Assembly (NCBI RefSeq): GCF_000223215.1
Contig: NC_017243.1
Span: forward strand, 1,860,001-1,924,000
Source of the DNA: Brachyspira intermedia PWS/A
Lineage (GTDB): Bacteria > Spirochaetota > Brachyspiria > Brachyspirales > Brachyspiraceae
Direction of reading: 5' to 3'
Length of the DNA stretch: 64,000 nt
Shown in pieces: positions 25,296 through 36,200 of the stretch (position 1 is the first letter of the stretch; each line of letters starts with the position of its first letter). The notes below the pieces were generated by a model. The model did not search any database, was not told where the DNA came from, and worked only from the letters and a program-made list of their open reading frames with translations. Made by a program: the position numbers and the translations under genes.

Positions 25296-26366
25296 ATGGC
25301 TAAATTATTAATATCAAGCGACTTACATCTTAGCGTTCAGGAAAAAGAATATTCGCTTTCTGTGCTAGATGAGATAATAGAATATGCAAAAGATTATGAT
25401 GCTTTAATGCTTCTTGGAGATACTTTCAATACATTTGAAGATTTGCAGGAATTAAAAGATATATTCTCAAAAAAAATGGAAGATTATCAAAAAGATGTGT
25501 ACCTACTTAAAGGCAATCATGAAAACTTAAAGGCTAAAGGCATAACATTAAGTAAATTAAAATTTCCTGAAAATGTCATAGTGATAGAAGATATAAGTTT
25601 TTTTAATATTGACAACTTGGATATTATAGCATTGCCCTACAGTGAAAAATATATTATAGATAATGACATAAACAAAAAGATAGAAAGTTTAAATGCTGAT
25701 AATAGAATAGTAATAGCTCATGGAATAGTTGAAGGTACATTATGGGCTATAGAGGAAAATGAAGAATCAGCAAGCATACCAATAGATATAATAAAAAAAA
25801 TAGATCCTAACATTGCAATAGTAGGACATATACATAAACAAATGGAAGTTAATATTGAAAATATAGAAATAATATACACAGGTTCTGCAAGAGTTTGGAG
25901 AAGAACTAAATCAGAAATGGGTATAAGAAGATGTTTAGCTATTGACAGTGCCAATAATTCTATTAAAAAAACATTTATAAATATAAAAAATGCCGGAGTA
26001 TATAGAGTATATGAAAGCAATATTTATAATATATCAAATATAGAACAAAAAGCATCAGAATGGGATATAAACGATATTATAGACATAAATATTTATGGAA
26101 TAGCTGAAGATGAAAATGAACTTGATGAAAAGATAAATAATATAAAAAATAAATATTCAAAATATGTAAGGGACTTTAATATAAAAACTTCGGATATATT
26201 TTTACTCGAAAATGCCTATAATGAAAGCATTATAAAAGAGTTTTTATCTATAGCAGATGAATATGAGTTCAATAGTAATAATGAAGAAGATTTGGAAATA
26301 GTTGAACTTGCAAAAAGAATAGGCATAGAAAAACTATATACTGCATTACAAAATAATAAAAGATAA
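25296..26366 (+). CDS. Mre11/SbcD/YhaO-like metallophosphoesterase
   Basis: 356 residues. The calcineurin-like nuclease core has SSDLHLS (D9, H11), LLGDTFN, LLKGNHEN, an IVAHGIVEG motif and GHIHKQ: the ordered metal-binding motifs of Mre11/SbcD nucleases. The C-terminal 130 residues are a probable capping/partner-binding region. The next gene, 33 nt away, is an SMC/Rad50-type ATPase, so the two probably form an SbcCD/YhaON-like complex that processes DNA ends or hairpins. AAGAGA precedes the ATG. It is shorter than SbcD and closer to the YhaO-type layout. Confidence 0.87.
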   Translation: MAKLLISSDLHLSVQEKEYSLSVLDEIIEYAKDYDALMLLGDTFNTFEDLQELKDIFSKKMEDYQKDVYLLKGNHENLKAKGITLSKLKFPENVIVIEDISFFNIDNLDIIALPYSEKYIIDNDINKKIESLNADNRIVIAHGIVEGTLWAIEENEESASIPIDIIKKIDPNIAIVGHIHKQMEVNIENIEIIYTGSARVWRRTKSEMGIRRCLAIDSANNSIKKTFINIKNAGVYRVYESNIYNISNIEQKASEWDINDIIDINIYGIAEDENELDEKINNIKNKYSKYVRDFNIKTSDIFLLENAYNESIIKEFLSIADEYEFNSNNEEDLEIVELAKRIGIEKLYTALQNNKR

Positions 26367-26399
26367 TAATTAAAAATAAATATTAAATGGAAAATTACA

Positions 26400-28562
26400 A
26401 TGATATTAAATTTAAATAAATTCGGAAAGTTTAAAAATAAATCTTTTGAAATATCTGATAATCTCACATTGTTTTACGGAGAAAATGAATCAGGTAAAAC
26501 TACTATATTTGATTCTTTGATGTTGTTATTTTCAGAAAACAAAAAAACTTCATCATTCGCTAAACAAATAAAATTAAGATACGGCGATGATATAGATATA
26601 AATACAGAACCTGAAATAGATGAAAGTATAAAACTTCACCCTCAGTCTTATAATAATTTATATTCAATAAGACAAAGCGAAATAATATTTGAAATGTCCG
26701 ACAGTAAAAAAGATTCCAAAGATTGGGAAAGCGAGATAAAGAAAAAATTATTTGCCTCAGATATAGATGTAGGTAAAATAATATCAGAAATAAAAGCAGA
26801 ACATTCCGGAAAATCTCAAACTGCAATACCGGCACAATTAAAAAATACAAAATACAGAAATGAAGAAATAAAAGAAGAACTTAATGATTTATACAGCAAA
26901 GCTAATACAGAGGTTAATAAAAAAGATAAATTAAAAGAACTTGATGAACTATTAAAAGAAACTAATAGTATATTAAAAGAAAAAATTGATGAATATAATA
27001 AATTAAATGCTTTAAGAGAAGAAAAAAATAAAGCAAAAGAAAAAAATAATTTATTAAATATCAATACAATGATAAATGAATTCAATAAAAAAGATCAGTT
27101 TATAAAAGAAAATATAAATCTTCAAAAAGACCATTCAAAAACAATTAATGATCTAAGCGGAAGAATAGATGCAAGCGAAAATAAAATATCATATTTAAAA
27201 GGAAAAATAGAATCTCTTCAAAAATCTTCAGAAGAAAGAAATAAAACAGACTATCAAAGTATAATGCTTAGAATAGATAAAGCAATAAAAAAAATAGATG
27301 CATTAAAAGAAAAAAATAATAAAATACCAAAGATAGTATTTTTAGCAGCGGTTGTTTTAATATCAGCATTGCTTAGCTTATATTTTAAAAATCCATATTG
27401 GTTTTTAATAATACTTCCTTCTATACCTTTCTTACTTATAAAAGAAGGTAAAAATGATAAGTTTATAAATGATATATTAGACTCACTTCCTGAACTTGAT
27501 ATAGCATCTGATAATTTAGAACTATCTGCTTTAAAAGATATATTACTTAGAGAGTTAGCTAAAATAGAATTGATACTAGAAAAAAATGATGATGAAGAAT
27601 TAGATAATTATAAAAAAGAATTGGAAGAAGCTATAATTAATTTAGAAAATCATCAAAAAGAATTAAATAATTTCTTTAATAAACTCAATGTAAAAAACAA
27701 AGAAAATTATTATGAAATAAAAAGTAATTTTGATAATGTATACAAAAGTACTGAAGAATTATTTAAAAAACTAATGATAGAAGCAAAAAAATTCGGATTC
27801 AAAGATATAAAAACATTAGAAGCTAATTGCAATAGAATATTAAAAGAGCTTGATGAAAAAGGAGTCAATCCTGATGATTTTAATGAAATGGAAATGAAAG
27901 CATTAGAAAATAAATTAAGAGAATTAGAAAGAGAAATCAATTCTATAAAAGAAAATATGAATAAAGTTATATCCAATGCTTCATATATTCAGGGAGAACT
28001 TAACAGCAGCGATGATGTTCATAAAGAAATAATAAATCTTGAGAGTGAATTTGCAGAAAACAATGAAGAGATAAAAAATTTAAACAAAAGAAAAAAAGCA
28101 TTAGAACTTCTTGAAAATATGCTTTCAAAAATAAATAAAAAAAATGATGATATATTCAATTCTCTTTCAAATGATGCAGAACTTCTATATAATCATATAA
28201 CTGGTAAAAGTTTATCCGATAATGGAATTTCAATGTCTGGATTCGATAAAAATAAAATAATGGTAAAAGATAAACAGAATGAAATGAGAAATGTAGAATT
28301 ATTATCTTCAGCCACAAAGGATGCCGTTTATATAGCTATGCGTCTTTCTATACTTTCAAAAATACATGAAACAGGAAGATTAATATTATTAGATGACCCT
28401 TTTATAACTTTCGATAATAACAGAACAAAAGAAGCATTATCATTTATGAGAGAATATTCAAAAAAATATAATATTCCTATAGCAATATTTACTAAAGATG
28501 TATTCATAAGGGATATTATGAAAAATTATAAAGAAGCCATTATACATGAATTATCCAAATAA
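26400..28562 (+). CDS. SMC/Rad50-like ATPase with a membrane hairpin (YhaN-like)
   Basis: 720 residues. The N-terminal ATP-binding half has FYGENESGKTTIFDS (Walker A at 27-34) and a conserved SIRQSEI Q-loop region. Long Lys/Glu coiled coils (about 150-310 and 385-600) are separated by a hydrophobic hairpin, VFLAAVVLISALLSLYF and YWFLIILPSIPFLLI (about 311-347), lying where a zinc hook or hinge would be. The C-terminal half has LLSSATKDAVYIAMRLS (signature-like) and RLILLDDPFITFD (Walker B, about 661). The membrane segment in place of a Zn-hook resembles YhaN-type proteins. Partner of the upstream phosphoesterase. Confidence 0.85.
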   Translation: MILNLNKFGKFKNKSFEISDNLTLFYGENESGKTTIFDSLMLLFSENKKTSSFAKQIKLRYGDDIDINTEPEIDESIKLHPQSYNNLYSIRQSEIIFEMSDSKKDSKDWESEIKKKLFASDIDVGKIISEIKAEHSGKSQTAIPAQLKNTKYRNEEIKEELNDLYSKANTEVNKKDKLKELDELLKETNSILKEKIDEYNKLNALREEKNKAKEKNNLLNINTMINEFNKKDQFIKENINLQKDHSKTINDLSGRIDASENKISYLKGKIESLQKSSEERNKTDYQSIMLRIDKAIKKIDALKEKNNKIPKIVFLAAVVLISALLSLYFKNPYWFLIILPSIPFLLIKEGKNDKFINDILDSLPELDIASDNLELSALKDILLRELAKIELILEKNDDEELDNYKKELEEAIINLENHQKELNNFFNKLNVKNKENYYEIKSNFDNVYKSTEELFKKLMIEAKKFGFKDIKTLEANCNRILKELDEKGVNPDDFNEMEMKALENKLRELEREINSIKENMNKVISNASYIQGELNSSDDVHKEIINLESEFAENNEEIKNLNKRKKALELLENMLSKINKKNDDIFNSLSNDAELLYNHITGKSLSDNGISMSGFDKNKIMVKDKQNEMRNVELLSSATKDAVYIAMRLSILSKIHETGRLILLDDPFITFDNNRTKEALSFMREYSKKYNIPIAIFTKDVFIRDIMKNYKEAIIHELSK

Positions 28563-28646
28563 TATTTATTATCTTTAATAGTATTGTATTTTTATCGATT
28601 TCTTTATAAAATATATATATAATCTTATACAAGTATTGGCGGTATT

Positions 28647-29744
28647 ATGAAAAGAATAGGTATATATATAGACTTAGAAAATGTATCTCATTTAAGCTAT
28701 GAAGTTAATTTTGAACAAATGTTTAATAATATATTTTCTTTTTATAAGAATAATTTAAAAGATAAAGAAATACTTTACTCTATAAAAAAAGCTTATGGGG
28801 ATGCAAAATCCATAAAGAAATATTCTAAAAAACTAAGGGATATGCATATAGATATCATTTATTCTGTGCCTGTTAATAAAGCAAAAAATATGGCTGATAT
28901 GATATCGTCAATAGAGGCATTTGAAGATTTTGTAATAAATAAAAAAATTGATATTGTGATATTTGTAAGCAGAGATGTTGATTATACTGTTGTTATGGAT
29001 AGACTTTCAAGATATGGTGCGATCGTTGGAATAGTTACAGTATTTGATAATGCTAAAAGAAGTATATTTAAAAATTCATGCAATCATATATTCAAAATTG
29101 AGGATTATAAATTAGCAGAAAAGCATGAAAATGAAACTAAGAAAGAAGAAAATAATATAGATAAAATGGAATTTTTAACTTTCTTTTATAATAGAGTACT
29201 AGAAATATATAATATACAAAATACAGAAACAGTAAAGATGTCAATATCAGATATATGCAATAAAATAAATGAAGACTTTAATTTTGAAAAAGGTAAAAGT
29301 GCTATAGAACAAACACAATTCAAAAAAATGAAAAATGTTCTTAAATATTTAAATAATAATGGAATAGAAACTGCAATTAATAATGATGATTTTTATATTA
29401 ATCAAATAAATACATTCAAAAATGTAATGTCTAAAATTTTGAATTTAACCAGCAATGAAATTAGTGAGAAAAATTTTATATTAGCTTTCAAAGAAATAAT
29501 TTCTAATTATGAAGAAAATGCCGTTATTTCTCTTGCTAACACTATGAATGAAATAAATAAAAAATTTAAAATAGGAAATAATTCTAGTGCTGTAAAAAAT
29601 ACAAAATTTAAAAAACCAAGTAAATTTATAGATTATATAATTAAAAAGGATATTCCTATTGAACTTACTAATAAAGGAAACGCTTTCATAATGAAAGATA
29701 AAAATAAAGTGTTGGAAATAATAGAAACAATCTGCAATGAATAA
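28647..29744 (+). CDS. NYN-domain RNase-like protein with two LOTUS/OST-HTH-like C-terminal domains
   Basis: 365 residues. The NYN (PIN-like) nuclease fold (1-155) has an IGIYIDLENVS acidic strand, the KAYGDAKSIK segment, NMADMISSIEAFED and the FVSRDVDYTVVMDRL motif with conserved acidic residues. Two similar helical modules follow (about 175-255 and 265-362), each with an FxxF..I....NK(I) pattern and a KFKK/TQFKKM signature. They look like OST-HTH/LOTUS repeats, which bind RNA in NYN proteins such as LabA/MARF1 relatives. Likely an RNA-cleaving or RNA-binding regulator. It follows the YhaN-like gene by 84 nt and precedes tyrA. Confidence 0.75.
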   Translation: MKRIGIYIDLENVSHLSYEVNFEQMFNNIFSFYKNNLKDKEILYSIKKAYGDAKSIKKYSKKLRDMHIDIIYSVPVNKAKNMADMISSIEAFEDFVINKKIDIVIFVSRDVDYTVVMDRLSRYGAIVGIVTVFDNAKRSIFKNSCNHIFKIEDYKLAEKHENETKKEENNIDKMEFLTFFYNRVLEIYNIQNTETVKMSISDICNKINEDFNFEKGKSAIEQTQFKKMKNVLKYLNNNGIETAINNDDFYINQINTFKNVMSKILNLTSNEISEKNFILAFKEIISNYEENAVISLANTMNEINKKFKIGNNSSAVKNTKFKKPSKFIDYIIKKDIPIELTNKGNAFIMKDKNKVLEIIETICNE

Positions 29745-29778
29745 TAATAAATAATAATGAATAATACAGAGGTATAAT

Positions 29779-30633
29779 ATGTCAAACATAACAGTTATCG
29801 GAATGGGATTGATGGGAGGCTCTTTAATCAAAGCATTAAAACACAGCAATCAAAATTATAATATATACGCCATAGATACAAATAAAGAAAACATAGATTC
29901 AGCTTTAAAAGAAGGTTATATATTAAAAGGATATTCTAATTATGATAATATAAAAGAGTTTATTGAATTATCTGATATTATTATGATATGCACAATCCCC
30001 TCAATAGCAATAGATATTATAAACAAATATAAACACTTAATTGACAATAATAAAATACTATCAGATTTCTGCGGAGTAAAAACTGATATTTTTAATAATA
30101 CAAAAGATAAAAAATATGTAGGACTTCATACTATGGCAGGAAAAGAAAAAGGGGGTTATATTAATTCTTCCGAAACTCTTTTCAAAAACTCAAATGCTAT
30201 AATAGTAAATAATGAAAACGCCAATGAAAATGATATTAATATAATAGAGAAACTCTCAAAAGATATAGGCTGCAATAAAATAACAAAAACAACAGCACAA
30301 AAACATGATGAAATGATAGCTTTTACTAGTCAGCTTATGCATATAGTAGCATGTGGGATCGTTAATCATGATCATTTTTTACCTTCTCTTGGTTTTGAGG
30401 GAAACAGTTTGGGAGATCATACAAGAGTAGGTACAATAGATGCTAATATGTGGAGCGAATTATTTTTGTACAACAGTGATTATTTATATGATAGTTTAGA
30501 TAAATATATAAAATGCTTAGATGATTTTAAAAAGGCATTAAAAGATAAAAACCGCGATGAATTAAAAAAACTTATGCAGCATTCAAATAATACCAAAAAA
30601 GAATGGATTGATATAAAAAATAATAGTTTATAA
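29779..30633 (+). CDS. tyrA: prephenate dehydrogenase
   Basis: 284 residues. Oxidatively decarboxylates prephenate (or arogenate) for tyrosine synthesis. Landmarks: NAD-binding ITVIGMGLMGGSLIKAL at the N-terminus, SDIIMICTIP, DFCGVKTDIF, GLHTMAGKEKGG with the active-site His, AQKHDEMIAFTSQLMHIVA and DHTRVGTIDANMWSELFLYN. No ACT domain, so allosteric feedback of the usual kind is not apparent. AGAGGT precedes the ATG. 34 nt after the NYN gene, so probably cotranscribed, although the functions do not match obviously. Confidence 0.9.
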   Translation: MSNITVIGMGLMGGSLIKALKHSNQNYNIYAIDTNKENIDSALKEGYILKGYSNYDNIKEFIELSDIIMICTIPSIAIDIINKYKHLIDNNKILSDFCGVKTDIFNNTKDKKYVGLHTMAGKEKGGYINSSETLFKNSNAIIVNNENANENDINIIEKLSKDIGCNKITKTTAQKHDEMIAFTSQLMHIVACGIVNHDHFLPSLGFEGNSLGDHTRVGTIDANMWSELFLYNSDYLYDSLDKYIKCLDDFKKALKDKNRDELKKLMQHSNNTKKEWIDIKNNSL

Positions 30634-30707
30634 ATATAAAGAAAAAATCTTTATATTTTTTATAACTTAATATATAATTTAAAATAAATAATTTTTAAGG
30701 AGAACAT

Positions 30708-30911
30708 ATGGAAGTTTCAGATAGAAGCTGGGTTGTTACATTGCTTTTTGCAATATTCCTACCTGTTCATAGATTCTATGTAGGAAAAATAGGAACCGGT
30801 ATATTATACTGGCTCACAGCAGGCGGTTTTGGTATATGGTACATTATAGATATTGTTATGATACTATTAGATCAATTTACTGATAAAGAAGGAAGAAAAT
30901 TAAGAAAATAA
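30708..30911 (+). CDS. TM2 domain protein
   Basis: 67 residues. Two transmembrane helices with the TM2 signature: WVVTLLFAIFLPVHRFYVGK, then GTGILYWLTAGGFGIWYIID and a DQFTDKEGRKL tail. TM2 proteins are small membrane proteins of unclear function, found in many bacteria. AAGGAG lies 6 nt before the ATG. A strong terminator follows directly. Confidence 0.92.
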   Translation: MEVSDRSWVVTLLFAIFLPVHRFYVGKIGTGILYWLTAGGFGIWYIIDIVMILLDQFTDKEGRKLRK

Positions 30912-30922
30912 TAAAATAAAAA

Positions 30923-30945
30923 GGTTAGTATTTTTAGTACTAACC
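30923..30945. terminator. bidirectional intrinsic terminator
   Basis: GGTTAGTA pairs with TACTAACC (7-nt loop) with AAAAA to the left and TTTTTT to the right. Shared by the TM2 gene and the convergent thrB. Confidence 0.9.
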
Positions 30946-30974
30946 TTTTTTAATATTAAATAAATAATTAAAAT

Positions 30975-31913
30975 CTATTTTATTATGACACCTTTTTGAG
31001 GTATATTCAACACTTTTATCTCACAGTCTATTTTCTTTTTATTGAAACTGCTTTTCATAGCTTCAGAAACTTTTTTGATTATCTTTTCATCGTTCTTAAC
31101 AAGAGAAAGTATTGAAGAACCTGCTCCGCTTATTGTAACAGAATATGCACCGGCAGCTTTAGTATTCTTAAATAAATCTTTAAGCCCCGGTATGAATTTA
31201 GCTCTGTAATCCTGATGAAGTTTATCATCTGTAGCAACCTCAAGTAAATCTAATCTATTTGATGATAATGCAGAAGTAAGAAGTGCAGCCCTTGAAATAT
31301 TAAATATAGCATCTTTAAAAGTTATTTCTTTAGGAAGTGCATTTCTAGCAGTTTCAGTGCTTAAATAAAAGTTAGGAATTGCAACTATTGCCTTTAAATC
31401 TTTAGGAGGCTTTATTTTTACATATTTGAAATCTTCATCTTTACGAACTACACCAGAAATAATGCCTCCTAATATTGCAGGCGATACATTATCAGGGTGT
31501 CCTTCAAGCTGAACAGACATATTCAATATATCATCTTCAATAGAAAGTTTATTTCCAAGTATATAATTAGCAGAAAGAAGTCCTCCTATTATAGCTGCAG
31601 AACTGCTTCCAAGTCCGCGTGAAAGAGGTATTCTATTTATACATTTTATTATATATCCTTTATCAGGCTTTGATTTTAATCTTTTGTATACTAATTTCAT
31701 AGCATCGAGTATCATATTATTGTCTTTTGATATCTCGTTTTCACCCTCTCCGCTTATTTCAAATTCTATCTTTTTAGAATTATCATTAGAATATATATGT
31801 ATTTCATTATATAAATCTAAAGCAAGCCCTACACTATCAAATCCGGAACCAATATTTGCAGATGTAGCAGGTATTTTAAAAGTTACAAGTTTTTTATTTT
31901 GAGATTTATTCAT
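30975..31913 (-). CDS. thrB: homoserine kinase
   Basis: About 312 residues of the GHMP kinase family; phosphorylates homoserine for threonine synthesis. Motifs: FKIPATSANIGSGFDSVGLAL, the ATP-binding IPLSRGLGSSSAAIIGGLL, and the C-terminal TISGAGSSILSLV. An ATG at 31919 overlaps the thrC stop as ATGA, but AGGA is only 2 nt from it and 8 nt from the ATG at 31913, so the latter is preferred. Translation is probably coupled to thrC. A complete thrC-thrB pair supplies the last two steps to threonine. Confidence 0.93.
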   Translation of the reverse strand: MNKSQNKKLVTFKIPATSANIGSGFDSVGLALDLYNEIHIYSNDNSKKIEFEISGEGENEISKDNNMILDAMKLVYKRLKSKPDKGYIIKCINRIPLSRGLGSSSAAIIGGLLSANYILGNKLSIEDDILNMSVQLEGHPDNVSPAILGGIISGVVRKDEDFKYVKIKPPKDLKAIVAIPNFYLSTETARNALPKEITFKDAIFNISRAALLTSALSSNRLDLLEVATDDKLHQDYRAKFIPGLKDLFKNTKAAGAYSVTISGAGSSILSLVKNDEKIIKKVSEAMKSSFNKKKIDCEIKVLNIPQKGVIIK

Positions 31914-31915
31914 TA

Positions 31916-32971
31916 TCATATTCCTATAGCTTTTCTTATTTCTTCTATATTGTTGTCAACTTTTATAGGTTCATTGCAGATTTTAATTGCATTATCAGGG
32001 TCTTTAAGTCCGTTTCCTGTTAATACAGACACTACAGTATCACCTTTATTTATCTTTCCAGCTTTACGGCTTTTTATTATACCAGCAAGAGAAGCAGCAG
32101 AAGCAGGCTCAGCAAATACACCTTCTTCCATTGTAAGCATTTTATAAGCCTCTAATATCTCATCATCAGTAACAGAGTCAATAAAACCTTCTGATTCATT
32201 AGCAGCATTAACAGCAAGTTTCCAGCTGGCAGGATTTCCTATTTTTATAGCAGTAGCTAATGTTTGAGGATTCTCTATTATTTTATTTTGTACTATAGCA
32301 GCAGAACCTTCAGCCTCGAAACCTATCATTTTTGGAAGATTATTTATATTTCCATTTTCTTTATATTCTTTGAAGCCCATCCAATATGCAGATATATTAC
32401 CAGCATTTCCAACAGGTATAGCTAAATAATCAGGAGCTTTTCCTAAAACATCACAAATTTCAAATGCGGAAGTTTTTTGTCCCTGAAGTCTGAAAGGATT
32501 GATAGAATTTACCAAAGTAATAGGATATTTATTGGTAATATCAACCACAGCCTTTAGAGCCTCATCAAAATTTCCTTTAATAGCTATAACTTTAGCACCG
32601 TACATTAAAGCCTGAGCTAATTTACCCAAAGCAATATTTCCGTCAGGTATAACCACTATACAATCTATACCGCTTCTAGCAGCATAAGCAGCAGCAGATG
32701 CAGAAGTATTTCCTGTAGAAGCACACATTATAGCTTTAGTATCTCTACCTTCAAGTGCTTTAGCAACAGCCATAACCATACCTCTATCTTTAAAAGAACC
32801 TGTAGGATTAAGTCCGTCATATTTCAAATATAATTCTATGTCTAAATCCCTTCCTATTCTTTCAGCTTTAATTAAAGGGGTGTTTCCTTCATGCAAGGTT
32901 ATTAATGGGGTTTGATGCGTAATAGGTAAATATTTTCTGTATTCTCTTAAAAGTCCTTTCCAAGCTTTCAT
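31916..32971 (-). CDS. thrC: threonine synthase
   Basis: 351 residues, PLP-dependent; converts O-phosphohomoserine to threonine. The PLP lysine is K61 in [11 protein letters not shown]. The phosphate-binding loop is [12 protein letters not shown], and the C-terminal part contains [15 protein letters not shown]. The length fits the short bacterial/archaeal type. AAGGAT precedes the ATG. No attenuator, T-box or leader peptide was seen in the 237 nt upstream, which instead contains the ftsK terminator. Confidence 0.94.
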   Translation of the reverse strand: MKAWKGLLREYRKYLPITHQTPLITLHEGNTPLIKAERIGRDLDIELYLKYDGLNPTGSFKDRGMVMAVAKALEGRDTKAIMCASTGNTSASAAAYAARSGIDCIVVIPDGNIALGKLAQALMYGAKVIAIKGNFDEALKAVVDITNKYPITLVNSINPFRLQGQKTSAFEICDVLGKAPDYLAIPVGNAGNISAYWMGFKEYKENGNINNLPKMIGFEAEGSAAIVQNKIIENPQTLATAIKIGNPASWKLAVNAANESEGFIDSVTDDEILEAYKMLTMEEGVFAEPASAASLAGIIKSRKAGKINKGDTVVSVLTGNGLKDPDNAIKICNEPIKVDNNIEEIRKAIGI

Positions 32972-33096
32972 AGTTTTATCCTTTTTAATTTAATTAAAAA
33001 TTATCTTTGATAGTATTTGATATAGAATATAATATAAATCATAATTTTTCAAGTTATTAATTAATATAATAATAATACTTATTTAATAAAAAACAA

Positions 33097-33120
33097 GAGA
33101 ATTAATATTTTTTAATTCTC
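33097..33120. terminator. intrinsic terminator downstream of ftsK
   Basis: GAGAATTAA pairs with TTAATTCTC; minus-strand reading is followed by TTGTTTTTTATT. It lies 88 nt beyond the ftsK stop and insulates thrC from ftsK transcription. Confidence 0.82.
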
Positions 33121-33208
33121 CTGTTTTTAAGATAGGTATAAACATATATATAAATATTTGATAGCTTCTAATTAATTTAATTAATATTCATAATTATTAT
33201 ATAAATAA

Positions 33209-36200
33209 TTATTCATCTAAAGTTATTAAAACCTCCCTAGGCTTGCTGCCGTTTTCTGGTCCTACTATACCTTGACGCTCCATTATCTCTACTATCCTTG
33301 CCGCTCTGTTATATCCTATTTTCAAACGTCTTTGAAGGAATGAAGCACTAGCTTTACCTGTTCTAGCAACCAACTGAACTGCATCCTCCCAAAGCTCTTC
33401 ATCAAGTATATCTTCCTCATCTGTATTTTTATCATCAGCATCACTGCCCTCTAAAGCAGCAATTAAACTCTCATCAAACATAGGCGACATCTGACCTGAT
33501 AAATAATCAACAACTTTTTTAACTTCATTATCAGAAACGAAAGCTCCCTGTACTCTGTCCGGCATTTGACTTCCAGAAGCACAGAATAAAGCATCTCCTT
33601 TACCTAATAACTGTTCGGCACCTGACATATCAATAATGATTCTTGAGTTAGTTTTATTAGGTACTTGGAATGCTATTCTAGTTGGAAGATTAGCCTTTAT
33701 AACTCCAGTAACAACATCAGCAGAAGGTCTTTGTGTAGCTATAATCAAATGTATGCCAACTGCCCTACTCATACCAGCCAAACGTGATATTAAATCTTCC
33801 ACCTCTTTTGAAGCAACAACCATTAAGTTATGAAGCTCGTCTATTACAAGCACTATATATGGGAATAACTCTAAAGGCTCTCCGTTAAATTCTGTTTCAC
33901 CTTCTTTAAGTAATTGTCTTACCTTCTCATTATAAGTTTTAACATTTCTAACGAAGAATCTTTCCATTCTCTCGTATCTCTTTTCCATTATATCTACAAT
34001 GTATCTCAATACTATTGTAGCTTTCTTTTCATCTGAAACTACAGGCGACATCAAATGAGGTATGCCGTTATAAATGGAAAGCTCTACTCTCTTTTTATCA
34101 ACAAATATAAATTTAAGCTCATCAGGTCTAAACTTATATAAAAGTGAAAGTATTATTGTAGATAAACAAACACTTTTACCAGAACCAGTAGTACCGGCAA
34201 CTAATAAGTGAGGAGCTTCTGACATATCGGATACAACATTATTACCATAAATACCTTTTCCAAGCACGAATGGTATATCTAGTTTTGACTGTCTGAAATC
34301 GGTACTTTCCAAAACATCTCTCAAGAAAACTGCATTTCTCACTTTATTAGGTATCTCTATTCCTATAACAGAACGTCCCGGTATAGGAGCTATTATCCTT
34401 ACACTTTCGGAAGCTAAAGCCAAAGCAATATTATCTGTAAGATTTGATATCTTTGAAACTCTTATTCCAGATGCAATTTCAAGTTCATATCTAGTAATAA
34501 CAGGTCCTCTTGATACTCCTGTAACTTTTGCCTCAATATTAAAGTCTAATAAAGTATGCTCAAGCTGCATTGCTGTTTGTTTAATAGACTCCATCATAGC
34601 ACCGTCATTTACAGGTATTGATCTATTTAATAAATCAAAAGGCGGATGCTTATAATGCTTATCAACATATTTAGTATCAAAATTAGACTGTATACGCTCG
34701 CTGTCAAAATTCTTAATTGATTTAGTACCTATAACTGATTTCATAGGCTTTAATGTATCAACTGTTTTTTGAGATTCTATATTTATAAATCCTGCTTCCT
34801 CTTGAGGTGCATTATTTATATGAGTTTCATTATTATCTATTTTTTTATCAGTTTCATTTATTTCCTCTGATTCTTTTAGTATAGGAGTATCAATTATATT
34901 ATTATGATTTTCTATATTATTATCTTCTTTTATACTATTGTCTAAAGCATTATTCAAATTATTATTAGATTCTAATAAGTTTTCATTATTAATATTATTT
35001 TCATGACTTACAATTCTAGTTTTTAATCTTATATCTTCTATATTGGAATCTGCATTATAAAGCTCTTCTTCGTCCAAATCAAACTCATCTATTTTACTGT
35101 CAATATAATTGTTGTTATCATGATTATTATAATTCGGTATATGATCTGCTCTGTTATATTCTCTTTTTGAAGCATATCCCATACCAAATTCAAATGCTTC
35201 TTTTTTCTTCTTACTGCTGTTTATACTGTTTCCAACATTATTTGAAGTCAAAACATATTCTTTTTTTTCTTCTTCTTTTTTAGTTTCTACAATGCTGTCA
35301 ATATTATTATGCACTTCATAAATTTCATTTGATTCAATTTCTTTGTTTCTTTTATTCTCTTCTACTAATCTCTGAAGCTTTTCAAAACTATCTTCTTCTT
35401 CAACATTTTCATTAATATTTGTTTCTTCTTTATTTGTATTATTTATATTAGAATAATCATACATATAATTTTCATAGCTTTCTACACTATTGGCTCTTAT
35501 ATATTGATCTTCAACATTATATTTAGCATAATTATTAAATGAATCATCGTAGGCAGCTCTTTTGAAATCTGACTTTTTTAAATAATTTATATTATAATCG
35601 AGTCCTTCAAATTCATTAAAATCATTATTTTCTGTTTCTTCTAATTCTTCATTTTTTTTTTTATTTATGAAATCATTATAATAATTTCTATAGAACTCAT
35701 CTTCCATTTCCATACTACTATTGCGAACAGGGTGATTTTTATTGGCTTTTTCTTTTCCGAAAACAACTTCTGCCAAAGTAAGTCCCAAATCTTCCTCTCT
35801 ATTTTCCAATGCATTTATATTTATTCCGCCATTAAAATGCATGTTTTTTAATTCATTTGTAAGATTCTCAGCTTCTTTACTAAATGAATCAGTTTTAGTA
35901 AAGAAACTATTTACAGAGTTATTTCTTCTCAATAAATTTTCTCTGTATTTTTTTTCATCAAAACTATAATTATTATTTTCTACTTTTTCTATGAATGGTA
36001 CAGTTTTAAATTCTAATTCTGAAATCTCTTTAGTATCAAATAAAGGAATATAATCTCTAGAGTATGTTTTTTCTTTATTATCAGTCTGAAGAGAAGTTTC
36101 AGTATTTTTAATTGATTTTATTTCTAAATCTTTTATTCCATTAACTACTTTTTGTTCTATATCTTTTATTTTCTCAAAATCAACATTTCTCATCATATTT

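Noticed and set aside
32972-33208. Searched for a threonine attenuator, T-box or riboswitch before thrC
   Set aside because: Only the ftsK terminator hairpin and AT-rich sequence are visible; there is no Thr-rich leader peptide or T-box sequence.
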